This document shows, piece by piece, positions 1-5,740 of a DNA stretch of 6,616 nt. Every line of letters begins with the position of its first letter. The first letter of the stretch is position 1. Made by a program: the position numbers and the translations under genes. The notes beneath the pieces were generated by a model that was not told the DNA's origin, made no database searches, and worked only from the letters and a program-made list of their open reading frames with translations. The DNA is taken from NCBI GenBank assembly GCA_002842255.1, contig PHCM01000085.1, positions 1-6,616 on the forward strand, in the 5' to 3' direction. This DNA is from Betaproteobacteria bacterium HGW-Betaproteobacteria-2. GTDB lineage: Bacteria; Pseudomonadota; Gammaproteobacteria; Burkholderiales; Methylophilaceae.

Positions 1-1128
1 AACCGTCAGGCGCTTGATGCCGCCCATGGGTTGCTGCACGTAGCGCACGGTCTTGTCGACTTCATAATTGGTCGTCACATTCTTTTGTGAGCTGACAGGC
101 GTGGTGACGGTGCTTGCTTCTGCAGGGTCGTTAGCCACAAGGGGTGCAGTAGCAGGTGCCGGAGGTTGATTGGACAATGCCCCAGGAACACCACCTGTCG
201 TCGTCGTGGTGGAACTGCTCGATTCACTGCTCTGCATGCTGCGTACAGTGATGTCTTCCGGTGTCTGGTTCGGTTTGTAGATTTCTGCGGCCTGTTCCAT
301 GGTCGAAAAGTCGACTTCTGCAGTGGCCTCGGCGCGCACATTGTTCGCACCGACTAGCGGGATGATGATGGACTCGACACGCTTGATGATATTGCGTTGC
401 AAATCCTCGATATATTTGAGCTTGGCCGGGTCAAGTCCGTCCGACAGGCCATCCTTGCCGGTATCCGACAGCAGGTTGCCGTTCTGGTCGACCACCGTGA
501 CATTGGCGATCGGCAGATCGGGCACGCTGCTGGCGACCAGGTGCACAATGGCGCTGACCTGTCTTTTATCGAGGCTGCGTCCGGCGTGCAGGTTAAGCAA
601 GACCGAAGCAGTCGGTTTTTTCTGCTCGCGGGTGAATACACTGGATTTGGGGATGGCGAGGTGCACCCTGGCGACCTGGATCGTATCCACTGACTGGATG
701 CTGCGCTCCAGTTCGCCCTCGAGTGCGCGCTGGAAATTCACTTGTTCGACGAATTGCGAAACGCCGAATTTCTGGTTTTCCAGTAATTCGAAACCGACGT
801 TGCCGCCTTTGGGCAGGCCTTGTGATGCGAGCTTGAGCCTGGCCTCGTGGACATGGTTGGAAGGCACCATGATGGCGCTGCCGCCTTCGGAAAATTTGAA
901 AGGGATATTCATCTGTTCAAGCGCAGCGACGACAGCGCCGCCATCCTTGTCAGAATAGTTGGAGAACAGAACGCGATAATCGGGCTGCTGACTCCACAGC
1001 CAGACTACCGTCATGAATGCGATGACCGCAGCAGCGCCGATGGCCAGCATGAATTTGCCGCCCATCAAGGATTTGCCCGCCTGGGCAAGTCCGCTACCGC
1101 CATTCATCGAAACTTCTGCTGTTGCCAT
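1..1128 (-). CDS. fliF: FliF, flagellar MS-ring protein (N-terminal 376 residues, 3' end outside window)
   Basis: FliF builds the membrane/supramembrane ring of the flagellar basal body, on which the C-ring and export gate assemble. The frame is open from the ATG at 1128 to the window edge and gives 376 residues; full-length homologues are usually about 530-580, so the C-terminal membrane helix and FliG-binding tail are missing. A short polar N-terminus is followed by one hydrophobic helix at about residues 26-45, then the periplasmic ring-building region (YscJ/FliF type) with ASQGLPKGGNVGFELL at 101-116, FQRALEGELERSI at 132-144, RVHLAIP at 154-160 and VTVVDQNGNLL at 210-220. A second ring domain follows from about 250. 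Residues 297-345 are rich in Ser, Thr, Pro and Ala and match the variable loop of the beta-collar region. A GGGAG ribosome site lies 6 nt before the ATG. It is divergent from fliE, and probably heads a fliFGHIJ operon (inferred). Confidence 0.97.
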   Translation of the reverse strand, partial: MATAEVSMNGGSGLAQAGKSLMGGKFMLAIGAAAVIAFMTVVWLWSQQPDYRVLFSNYSDKDGGAVVAALEQMNIPFKFSEGGSAIMVPSNHVHEARLKLASQGLPKGGNVGFELLENQKFGVSQFVEQVNFQRALEGELERSIQSVDTIQVARVHLAIPKSSVFTREQKKPTASVLLNLHAGRSLDKRQVSAIVHLVASSVPDLPIANVTVVDQNGNLLSDTGKDGLSDGLDPAKLKYIEDLQRNIIKRVESIIIPLVGANNVRAEATAEVDFSTMEQAAEIYKPNQTPEDITVRSMQSSESSSSTTTTTGGVPGALSNQPPAPATAPLVANDPAEASTVTTPVSSQKNVTTNYEVDKTVRYVQQPMGGIKRLTV

Positions 1129-1151
1129 TTACCACTCCCATCAGAATTTAT

Positions 1152-1167
1152 TGCATCGGGTTTCCCC
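1152..1167 (-). promoter_or_regulatory. Candidate sigma-54 (-24/-12) promoter for fliF
   Basis: Read on the minus strand, the site is GGGGAAACCCGATGCA. It has GG (1166-1165) and GC (1154-1153) exactly 10 nt apart, with TGCA at the -12 box. The -24 box lacks the CACG part of the TGGCACG consensus, so the match is partial. It would place the transcript start near 1141, leaving a leader of about 13 nt that just includes the GGGAG ribosome site. That is tight but possible. Basal-body operons of many polar-flagellate proteobacteria are sigma-54 dependent, but chance is a real alternative for a motif of this strength. A sigma-28-like GCCGATGA at 1232-1225 on the same strand has no convincing -35 box. 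Confidence 0.3.
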
Positions 1168-1240
1168 TATTGGATGTCATTATGGGGTGGTCAATAAATA
1201 TCAATCGGTGGAATAGAAGAGGAATCATCGGCTTAATTCG

Positions 1241-1256
1241 GGGATTTCATTTTGCC
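1241..1256 (+). promoter_or_regulatory. Candidate sigma-54 (-24/-12) promoter for fliE
   Basis: The plus strand reads GGGATTTCATTTTGCC. GG (1242-1243) and GC (1254-1255) are exactly 10 nt apart and the -12 half is a full TTGC; the -24 half keeps only the GG of TGGCACG. The predicted start is near 1267, 36 nt before the fliE ATG, a comfortable leader length. A 5-bp inverted repeat (ATGCT at 1261-1265, AGCAT at 1272-1276) overlaps this start. Upstream, direct repeats of TCAAT (1191, 1201) and GGTGG (1186, 1207) could be an activator site. The spacing is seen directly; the promoter role is inferred. Confidence 0.35.
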
Positions 1257-1302
1257 CGGAATGCTAAATTGAGCATGTCATAAAAATGTAGACGAGAAAG
1301 CA

Positions 1303-1665
1303 ATGAATACCGGAGCCATAGACGCAAACAGAATCCAGTCCATGCTTGCCCAACTCAAGGCGGCAGCACAAAACCCCGCAAGCAACATGAATATCAATGC
1401 TATCGGGCCGGCTGCACTGAAAGAATCGCAACAAACCGGCAAAGTGGATTTTGCCGCCGCCCTGAAAGCCTCGCTCAATCACGTTAACAACGCACAAGTG
1501 AACGCAGAAACGCTGGGCAAGAACTTTGTGCTGGGCGATGACAAAGTCAGCCTGTCGGATGTCATGATTGCCGGGCAAAAAGCCAACATCTCGTTTCAGG
1601 CCACGGTGCAAGTACGTAACAAGCTGGTGTCGGCTTATCAGGACATCATGAACATGCCGGTTTAA
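1303..1665 (+). CDS. fliE: FliE, flagellar hook-basal body complex protein
   Basis: FliE is a small secreted protein at the base of the rod. It connects the MS ring (FliF) to the proximal rod and is among the first substrates of the flagellar export apparatus. The 120-residue product is slightly longer than the usual 100-110. The conserved C-terminal half is clear: VDFAAALKASLNHVNNAQ at 48-65, LGDDKVSLSDVMIAGQKA at 77-94, and the terminal block ISFQATVQVRNKLVSAY followed by QDIMNMPV at 96-120, which is the FliE signature. The N-terminal 45 residues are variable and low in complexity (Ala, Asn, Gln). The ribosome site is weak (GAGAAAG just upstream). Upstream in-frame extension is blocked by stop codons, so the ATG at 1303 is the likely start. 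The gene stands alone on its strand, divergent from fliF as in enteric bacteria and convergent with the flhB-like gene, so it is probably a single-gene transcript. Confidence 0.95.
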   Translation: MNTGAIDANRIQSMLAQLKAAAQNPASNMNINAIGPAALKESQQTGKVDFAAALKASLNHVNNAQVNAETLGKNFVLGDDKVSLSDVMIAGQKANISFQATVQVRNKLVSAYQDIMNMPV

Positions 1666-1683
1666 TCTGGAAACCGAAATTCA

Positions 1684-1823
1684 AGCCACAGAGAACACAG
1701 AGTTCACAGAGTTCACAGAGAAAACCCCGGAGATTGTCGGGATCATGATTTCCACCTGTCAGGTGACCCTCCCAACGCAGCGCAATCCGCTTTTCCTCTG
1801 TGAACTCTGTGCCCTCTGTGGCT
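1684..1823. repeat. Long inverted repeat made of 9-nt CACAGAG units, possible bidirectional terminator or dispersed element
   Basis: The left arm (1684-1724) starts AGCCACAGAG and holds four copies of CACAGAG at an exact 9-nt period, separated by AA, TT and TT, followed by AAAA. The right arm (1791-1823) is its reverse complement with three copies (CTCTGTG, spacers AA and CC) preceded by TTTT. The arms match over 33 nt except for one AA/GG spacer difference and one extra 9-nt unit in the left arm. The 66-nt centre contains a smaller hairpin (CACCT at 1753-1757, AGGTG at 1761-1765) and the palindrome ATCATGAT (1742-1749). The element fills the gap between the 3' ends of fliE and the flhB-like gene, and its right arm ends four A's from the latter's stop codon. 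A role in ending both transcripts is plausible. The other reading is a dispersed non-coding repeat, since similar CACAGAG-rich sequences occur between genes in betaproteobacteria. Confidence 0.8.
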
Positions 1824-1827
1824 AAAA

Positions 1828-2106
1828 CTACTTGCCCAAAGTCTGGTTTTCCATCTGATACAGCCAGGCAAGTATCTCGGCAATCGCGGTATACAAGGCA
1901 GGGGGGATATGGTCGTCCAGGTCCACCTGCATCAACAGATTCACCAGTTCCTTCGATTCATGCACAAAAATCTCATGCTCCCTGGCACGCGTGATGATCT
2001 GCTCTGCGATCAGGCCGCGCCCCTTGGCGACGACATGCGGTGCCAGATCGCCAGCCTCGTAGGCCAATGCGACCGCCTGCTGCTTAGGGTTGTGCGGGGT
2101 GTTCAT
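1828..2106 (-). CDS. flhX: FlhB-like free-standing C-terminal domain (FlhX type)
   Basis: The 92-residue product aligns with the cytoplasmic C-terminal domain of the export-gate protein FlhB (EscU/YscU/HrcU family), without the four membrane helices. Family landmarks are AVALAYEAGDLAPHVVAKGRG at 11-31, the LIAEQIITRAREHEIFVHE segment at 32-50, and IPPALYTAIAEILAWLYQ at 67-84. The NPTH autocleavage motif of FlhB is replaced by NPKQ at 6-9, so self-cleavage is not expected; the protein resembles the fragment FlhB yields after cleavage. In Helicobacter pylori a comparable protein (HP1575) can stand in for the FlhB C-terminal domain, so a role in export or substrate switching is likely but inferred. 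The start overlaps the fliK 3' end by 23 nt, with only a weak GGTG ribosome site, which suggests translational coupling. It is the last gene of the minus-strand operon. Confidence 0.88.
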   Translation of the reverse strand: MNTPHNPKQQAVALAYEAGDLAPHVVAKGRGLIAEQIITRAREHEIFVHESKELVNLLMQVDLDDHIPPALYTAIAEILAWLYQMENQTLGK

Positions 2107-3055
2107 GCGCTTGCACCGTTAGATGGTCCAGGGTCTGGCCGGATGCCTCCAGGCTTTCCACCAGTTTCGGGCTTTGCTGTTTGAGCAGAACCAGCGTTGA
2201 CCCCTTGTCGGCAAGCAATTCGATACGCATGTGGCCGTTGACGTGGCTGATGTTGGCTGTGACTTCGCCCAGTCGCGGCAAATGAAGCGTGATCCTGCTG
2301 TTGATCATGGTTTCATCTGACTCTGCTGCTTGAGGGTCCTGCTGATTGTGATGCTGGTCGTGGCGGCTGATCTCCCATTCCATCTGTTGCCTCGGCCAGA
2401 CTTCGCCATGCCATAGCAGTCGCTGCTGCTCCAGGGTTTGCAGCTGTTGCGGCACCAGAGAGGTCAGCGTGCTCGCAGGCTGGTTCTGCGGCTCCTGTAG
2501 AATGGCGGACAAAGGGCGTTTGCCGCTCATATATTCGGCCAGATGCGATTCATAAAACAGGCCGCTCATGACCAGTGCCTGCCGGAGGTCGTTTGCAATT
2601 TTACCGACCGGGTTGAAAGGCGAACTGGTGACCACTTGTTGCGCCTCAAAGCGGCTTGTTGTTTGTCTGTTATCGGTGGTATTGAGAAACTGGTTGATCA
2701 ACTGCGCAGAAGGGCTGATGCTGGTGTAGCTGACGGATGTCGCTTGTGAAGAGGGCGCAGAAAGTAAAAAGGTCGGGGTAGGAAAGCCGCCCATATAACG
2801 CAAAGAGACCAGTTCACCGACATGCGTCTCCTTGCCCAGCGCCATTCTGAGGGCGCTGCCGTTAAGGGCCACCAGAAAACTCTGGTCATCCAGCCGCGCC
2901 ACGACCTTGCCTTGGTACAGCTGCCCCTTGTTCAGTTGCGCCAGATTGAGTTGCTCGAAACGAAAGCCGAGTTCTTCAGCCGTATCAGCGATAACATGCA
3001 TCGGCACCAGCGGGCTGATGTTGTTGACCGGCGAGATGGCTGGCTTGGTCGACAT
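2084..3055 (-). CDS. fliK: FliK family flagellar hook-length control protein
   Basis: FliK is secreted during hook growth and, on reaching the proper length, acts on the FlhB C-terminal domain to switch export to filament proteins. The 323-residue product has a C-terminal Flg_hook-type domain at about 213-317: WPRQQMEWEIS at 220-230, RITLHLPRLGEVTANI at 237-252, then GHMRIELLADKGSTLVLLKQ ending near 275 and PKLVESLEASG at 279-289. A polar Gln/Asp/Ser linker lies within it near 232-250. The N-terminal part (about 30-100) looks like a small beta-rich domain (GQLYQGKVVARLDDQSFLVAL at 44-64), and the middle is Gln/Ser/Thr-rich. It is shorter than enteric FliK (about 400) and sits after fliT rather than after fliJ, so it could be a second or divergent FliK. 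No purine-rich ribosome site precedes the ATG. The gene is in the same frame as fliT, separated by one TAG stop and 15 nt. FliK family membership is firm; its status as the sole hook ruler is not. Confidence 0.85.
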   Translation of the reverse strand: MSTKPAISPVNNISPLVPMHVIADTAEELGFRFEQLNLAQLNKGQLYQGKVVARLDDQSFLVALNGSALRMALGKETHVGELVSLRYMGGFPTPTFLLSAPSSQATSVSYTSISPSAQLINQFLNTTDNRQTTSRFEAQQVVTSSPFNPVGKIANDLRQALVMSGLFYESHLAEYMSGKRPLSAILQEPQNQPASTLTSLVPQQLQTLEQQRLLWHGEVWPRQQMEWEISRHDQHHNQQDPQAAESDETMINSRITLHLPRLGEVTANISHVNGHMRIELLADKGSTLVLLKQQSPKLVESLEASGQTLDHLTVQAHEHPAQP

Positions 3056-3073
3056 GGTCAGGAGGGCGTTCTA
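3056..3073 (-). promoter_or_regulatory. fliT-fliK junction without Shine-Dalgarno, carrying an anti-SD-like CCTCCT
   Basis: Between the fliT stop (TAG, 3073-3071) and the fliK ATG (3055-3053) the minus strand reads AACGCCCTCCTGACC. There is no purine-rich ribosome site. Instead the hexamer CCTCCT, identical to the 16S rRNA anti-SD core, sits 4 nt before the start codon. The two genes share one frame with no other stop between them. The sequence is direct observation. Translation by re-initiation after fliT, or low-level read-through, is inference. Confidence 0.6.
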
Positions 3074-3409
3074 GTGCCCGGTATTGATTCCATAGGCGCT
3101 GCGCAGTTTCTGGCGGTTACCGCCGCTATGCATCAAGTCGGAAAGCCGGGCCATCCACGGTTCTACCAGATAGCGAATCTGCTTGTCTGTCGCCAGGATC
3201 TTTTCGATATATTGAATCTTTTGTTTCAGCTCGTCTTTTGACAAAGGTACGGATTTATCCATTGCCCGTACGCTTTCCATGCGGGCTGCACAATCGGCCT
3301 CGAGTTTCTCCAGTAACTCCCAATCTTCGGCTTGCGTGGCTGCCAGCATTTGCTCGCTGATACCTGCGACATCGGCATAAAGGCTCAATGTTGTATTACG
3401 GTTTGTCAT
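3071..3409 (-). CDS. fliT: FliT, flagellar export chaperone
   Basis: FliT is a small cytoplasmic helical chaperone that keeps the cap protein FliD unpolymerised before export; in enteric bacteria it also inhibits the FlhDC regulator. The 112-residue product is of normal size (about 100-125). It has the typical all-alpha composition, with EDWELLEKLEADCAARMESV at 28-47 (W and LE..C pattern), a second amphipathic helix at 58-75, and the conserved C-terminal RQKLRSAYG at 99-107. The gene starts 3 nt after the fliS stop and uses an AAAGGG ribosome site lying within the end of fliS, so the two are probably translationally coupled. FliT proteins diverge strongly, so the call rests on position after fliS as well as on these motifs. 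The operon order fliD-fliS-fliT matches the conserved proteobacterial arrangement. Confidence 0.88.
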   Translation of the reverse strand: MTNRNTTLSLYADVAGISEQMLAATQAEDWELLEKLEADCAARMESVRAMDKSVPLSKDELKQKIQYIEKILATDKQIRYLVEPWMARLSDLMHSGGNRQKLRSAYGINTGH

Positions 3410-3412
3410 TAT

Positions 3413-3877
3413 TCAGCCCTTTGCCTGCATGTTCTGTTGATTTTGATAATTGATGGTTTGCGGCATTGCCTGCGTTGCGGCGCTCTGGCCATCAGCAATG
3501 GCAACCCAGGCGGTTTTCAGGTCGTTGAGCAATTTCACGACCTCGAGCACACACTCCGGCTTGTTCTGCAGGTGACCGACATACAAACGGTTGCTCATGT
3601 AGCCGTAAAGCGCATCCAGGCTTTGTGCAATGTCTTCGCCGGCTTTACGGTCGAGAGAGAGCCGCAAGCCGCTCTCGATAATCATGATGGCTTTCGACAG
3701 CGCCTCGCCTTTCTTGACGATATCCTCATTGCGCATATGCATCAGCCCGGTCTGGCAGGCTTCAATCGCACCTTCGTACAACATCACGATCAGTTTCAGT
3801 GGATCTGCATCGACCACACCGGTTTCGAGGTCGATACGCTTGTATGCGTTGACACCTTTGTTAATGGCCCCAAACAT
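3413..3877 (-). CDS. fliS: FliS, flagellin-specific export chaperone
   Basis: FliS binds the C-terminal helices of flagellin in the cytoplasm, prevents early polymerisation and delivers it to the export gate. Motifs are the N-terminal NKGVNAYKRIDLETGV at 6-21, the DPLKLIVMLYEGAIEAC block at 25-41, which is the strongest FliS signature, a helical stretch EALSKAIMIIESGLRLSLD at 58-76, and LYGYMSNRLYVGHL at 90-103. Length is 154 residues against about 125-140 usually; the excess is a Gln/Asn/Ala-rich tail from about 131. The ribosome site AAAAAGGA lies 6 nt before the ATG, within the 25-nt gap after fliD. Its substrate, flagellin, is encoded at the head of the same gene run. Confidence 0.96.
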   Translation of the reverse strand: MFGAINKGVNAYKRIDLETGVVDADPLKLIVMLYEGAIEACQTGLMHMRNEDIVKKGEALSKAIMIIESGLRLSLDRKAGEDIAQSLDALYGYMSNRLYVGHLQNKPECVLEVVKLLNDLKTAWVAIADGQSAATQAMPQTINYQNQQNMQAKG

Positions 3878-3902
3878 TTCGATTCCTTTTTAGTATGGAT
3901 TT

Positions 3903-5582
3903 TTAGCTGTTGGCGGAAAACTGAGCCAATTGCTGAGTCAGGTAAGAGCTGGTCGAGTTCATACTGCTGATCAGTGTTTCGAGCGCGGTAAACTGGGCTC
4001 GATAACGTTTTTCTATCAATACCAGACGCGCCTCCTGGGTTTCCTTTTCTTTATCCAGCCGGGTGACTGAGCCATTCAAGCCGTCTGTTTTGCTGGTGAG
4101 GATGCCTTCTTCATCAAGGAAATCCGAAATCAGGTTATTGAGTTGCGCGGCGAAACCAATGCTGTAAGTCACCGTGCCGCGGTCGCCCAATGCGCCGCCG
4201 GCGATATTGACGATCAGGCCCTCACTCGCATCGCCAACGCCCCCTTTGAGGGTTGTACCGGCACCTGTAGCGGCAACGCCGTTAATCGTACCAACGGTAT
4301 CGCTGGATTCTGAGCCGAGCGCGCTGATATTGATGGCATAAACCCCGGCCTGGGTTTTGCTGCTGCTGCCGACAAAACTGATCTGCGGGTCTGATGCGGT
4401 TGCGCTGGTGGCAAACAGTTTGGCGATATCCTCAAAATTGGTGGCAATCTTGTCTTGCAGCTTGGTGCTGTCCAGGGACAAGGTTCCGTCTGCCTTGAAC
4501 CCCACCCCGATTTGCGACAGCGAACTCAAGGCGCCGCCTGTGTTGATGCTGCCGGTCAAGGTTGTTTTGATCTTGGAGGCGATGCTGCGAGCCGTTCCAT
4601 CGCCTGTCAGTGCCGAGCCTTTTTTGGTGGTCTCGTTGTACTTGGTCAGGTTGGTAATCGTGGTGTTGAGGTCGTTGTATGCCTTGACGAAAGCTTCCAC
4701 CGACGCCTCGATCGCCGCCGTATCTGTCGCGACATTGAGGCCGACGGCTGAACCGCCGCTTGTTTTCAGCAGGTTGAGCGTGACGCCTTCGATGGCATCG
4801 CTGATGCTGTTGCTGGATTTGACGATATCGATGCCGTCCACATTGAGCAATGCATCCTTCGCTTCCTGCACTTGTGACAGGTTCTTGCCGCTGCCGCTTG
4901 CCAGCGTCGGGTCGAATGCCAGTTTTGAGAGGCCGCTGTCGTCGAGCGCATTGCCGTCATCGTCGGCGACCTCGATCTTGATACTGTTGACCGTGCCGGA
5001 GTCTTTGGAAGTAATCACCAGCCGGTTGCCGTTGGCACTGCCATCGTTGACGATGGAGGCACTGACGCCAGCATTTGCGCTGTTGATCGCGTCGCGGACT
5101 TTTTCGAGACTATCGCTGCCAGCCGGAATGACGATATCGACCGGGGTTTTGGCGGCATTGGCTGTGAAGCTGTTGCTTCCGCTGTCGTAGGTGCCCAGCG
5201 TGATGGTGAGTGTGCCGGAACCGACAGTATCGGTCTTGTTTGCAAAACCTGCCGTTGCCAGTTTCTGGCTCTGTGCCAGCTGGCTCACGGTAACGGCGTA
5301 ATCGCCATTGGTCGCCTTGCCATTGGCAGTGGCGGAGAAAATGCTGCTGTCGCTGATTTTGGTGCTTTGCACATTGAATTTGTTGGCGGTCGATAAATTC
5401 GCCAGCGCAGTCTGAAAGCTGGCCAGGGAACTCTTCAGCGTACCGAAAGCCGAGATCTTTGATTGCAGCGCGGTTTTCTTTTGCGCAATGATATTCAGCT
5501 GTCCGCTTTCTGCGGCTACAAGCTGGGACACGATCGAATTGACATCGAGTCCTGAGGCGATACCTGATGCTGTGATGGCCAT
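3903..5582 (-). CDS. fliD: FliD, flagellar filament cap protein (hook-associated protein 2)
   Basis: FliD forms the oligomeric cap at the filament tip and guides insertion of exported flagellin. The 559-residue product has the family's N-terminal domain at about 1-105, beginning MAITASGIASGLDVNSIVSQ at 1-20 and continuing with the coiled-coil segment at 24-66 and YAVTVSQLAQSQKL at 95-108. The C-terminal domain starts near 236 with a flagellin-IN-like segment VDGIDIVKSSNSISDAIEGV at 248-267, then FVKAYNDLNTTITNLTKYN at 298-316 and IGVGFKADGTLSLDSTKL at 358-375. The terminal helices run from 508 to 552 and include IEKRYRAQFTALETLISSMN at 523-542. A Gly/Ala/Ser-rich segment at 398-475 resembles another flagellin-IN-type module and is probably surface exposed. 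Length is above the usual 450-480. The ribosome site AAAGGA lies 5 nt before the ATG. The protein is low in Cys, as is usual for exported axial proteins. Confidence 0.97.
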   Translation of the reverse strand: MAITASGIASGLDVNSIVSQLVAAESGQLNIIAQKKTALQSKISAFGTLKSSLASFQTALANLSTANKFNVQSTKISDSSIFSATANGKATNGDYAVTVSQLAQSQKLATAGFANKTDTVGSGTLTITLGTYDSGSNSFTANAAKTPVDIVIPAGSDSLEKVRDAINSANAGVSASIVNDGSANGNRLVITSKDSGTVNSIKIEVADDDGNALDDSGLSKLAFDPTLASGSGKNLSQVQEAKDALLNVDGIDIVKSSNSISDAIEGVTLNLLKTSGGSAVGLNVATDTAAIEASVEAFVKAYNDLNTTITNLTKYNETTKKGSALTGDGTARSIASKIKTTLTGSINTGGALSSLSQIGVGFKADGTLSLDSTKLQDKIATNFEDIAKLFATSATASDPQISFVGSSSKTQAGVYAINISALGSESSDTVGTINGVAATGAGTTLKGGVGDASEGLIVNIAGGALGDRGTVTYSIGFAAQLNNLISDFLDEEGILTSKTDGLNGSVTRLDKEKETQEARLVLIEKRYRAQFTALETLISSMNSTSSYLTQQLAQFSANS

Positions 5583-5642
5583 AATTATCCTTTCTATCAG
5601 AAGACAGGCAACTCATCTGACCTGTACGCTGGTAATCGAAAT

Positions 5643-5674
5643 GCGATAAAACAGAATATCGCTTAGCCTATCGC
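5643..5674 (-). repeat. Small hairpin and repeated GCGATA hexamers in the flaG-fliD gap
   Basis: On the plus strand GCGATA (5643-5648) and TATCGC (5657-5662) form a perfect 6-bp stem with an 8-nt loop, and a second TATCGC lies at 5669-5674. On the minus strand this is two direct GCGATA copies and one inverted copy. No T-run follows, so it is a poor terminator. CGATA resembles part of the sigma-28 -10 box (GCCGATAA), but no good -35 box (TAAAGTTT-like) sits at the right distance. The rest of the 157-nt gap shows only a 5-bp inverted repeat (ACAGG/CCTGT, 5605-5626) and the fliD ribosome site. Confidence 0.4.
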
Positions 5675-5740
5675 AGCTTGCGCATTACCTATCAGTCGAA
5701 CTGCAAAGCAAAGTACGCGCTGTTCAATCAATCAAGCCAA

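Noticed and set aside
299..958. 219-residue plus-strand open frame antisense to fliF
   Set aside because: The minus strand encodes unmistakable FliF throughout; the opposite frame has no family features and no ribosome site worth noting.
1225..1232. Sigma-28-like -10 box GCCGATGA on the minus strand upstream of fliF
   Set aside because: No TAAAGTTT-like -35 box sits at the 11-nt spacing, and MS-ring genes are not normally late sigma-28 genes.
1275..1291. Tiny start-stop frames (ATG TCA TAA and ATG TAG) just before fliE as a leader peptide
   Set aside because: They have no ribosome site and no peptide of useful length, so they look like chance in an AT-rich leader.
1684..1720. CACAGAG repeats as a CRISPR array
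   Set aside because: The units are 7 nt with 2-nt spacers, far too short for repeats and spacers, and no cas gene is present.
3060..3241. Perfect AGGAGG followed 8 nt later by GTG on the plus strand, opening a 55-codon frame antisense to fliT
   Set aside because: The SD-like hexamer is the complement of the CCTCCT in the fliT-fliK spacer. The short product has no recognisable features and lies wholly opposite fliT, so chance is the simplest reading.
3332..3970. 212-residue plus-strand open frame opposite fliS and the ends of its neighbours
   Set aside because: It is a shadow of the fliS coding frame, with no conserved motifs and a composition unlike the real genes here.
4357..5190. 277-residue plus-strand open frame antisense to fliD
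   Set aside because: It mirrors the codon pattern of fliD, is a hydrophobic Leu/Val/Ser-rich string with no recognisable family, and fliD itself is a clear full-length gene.
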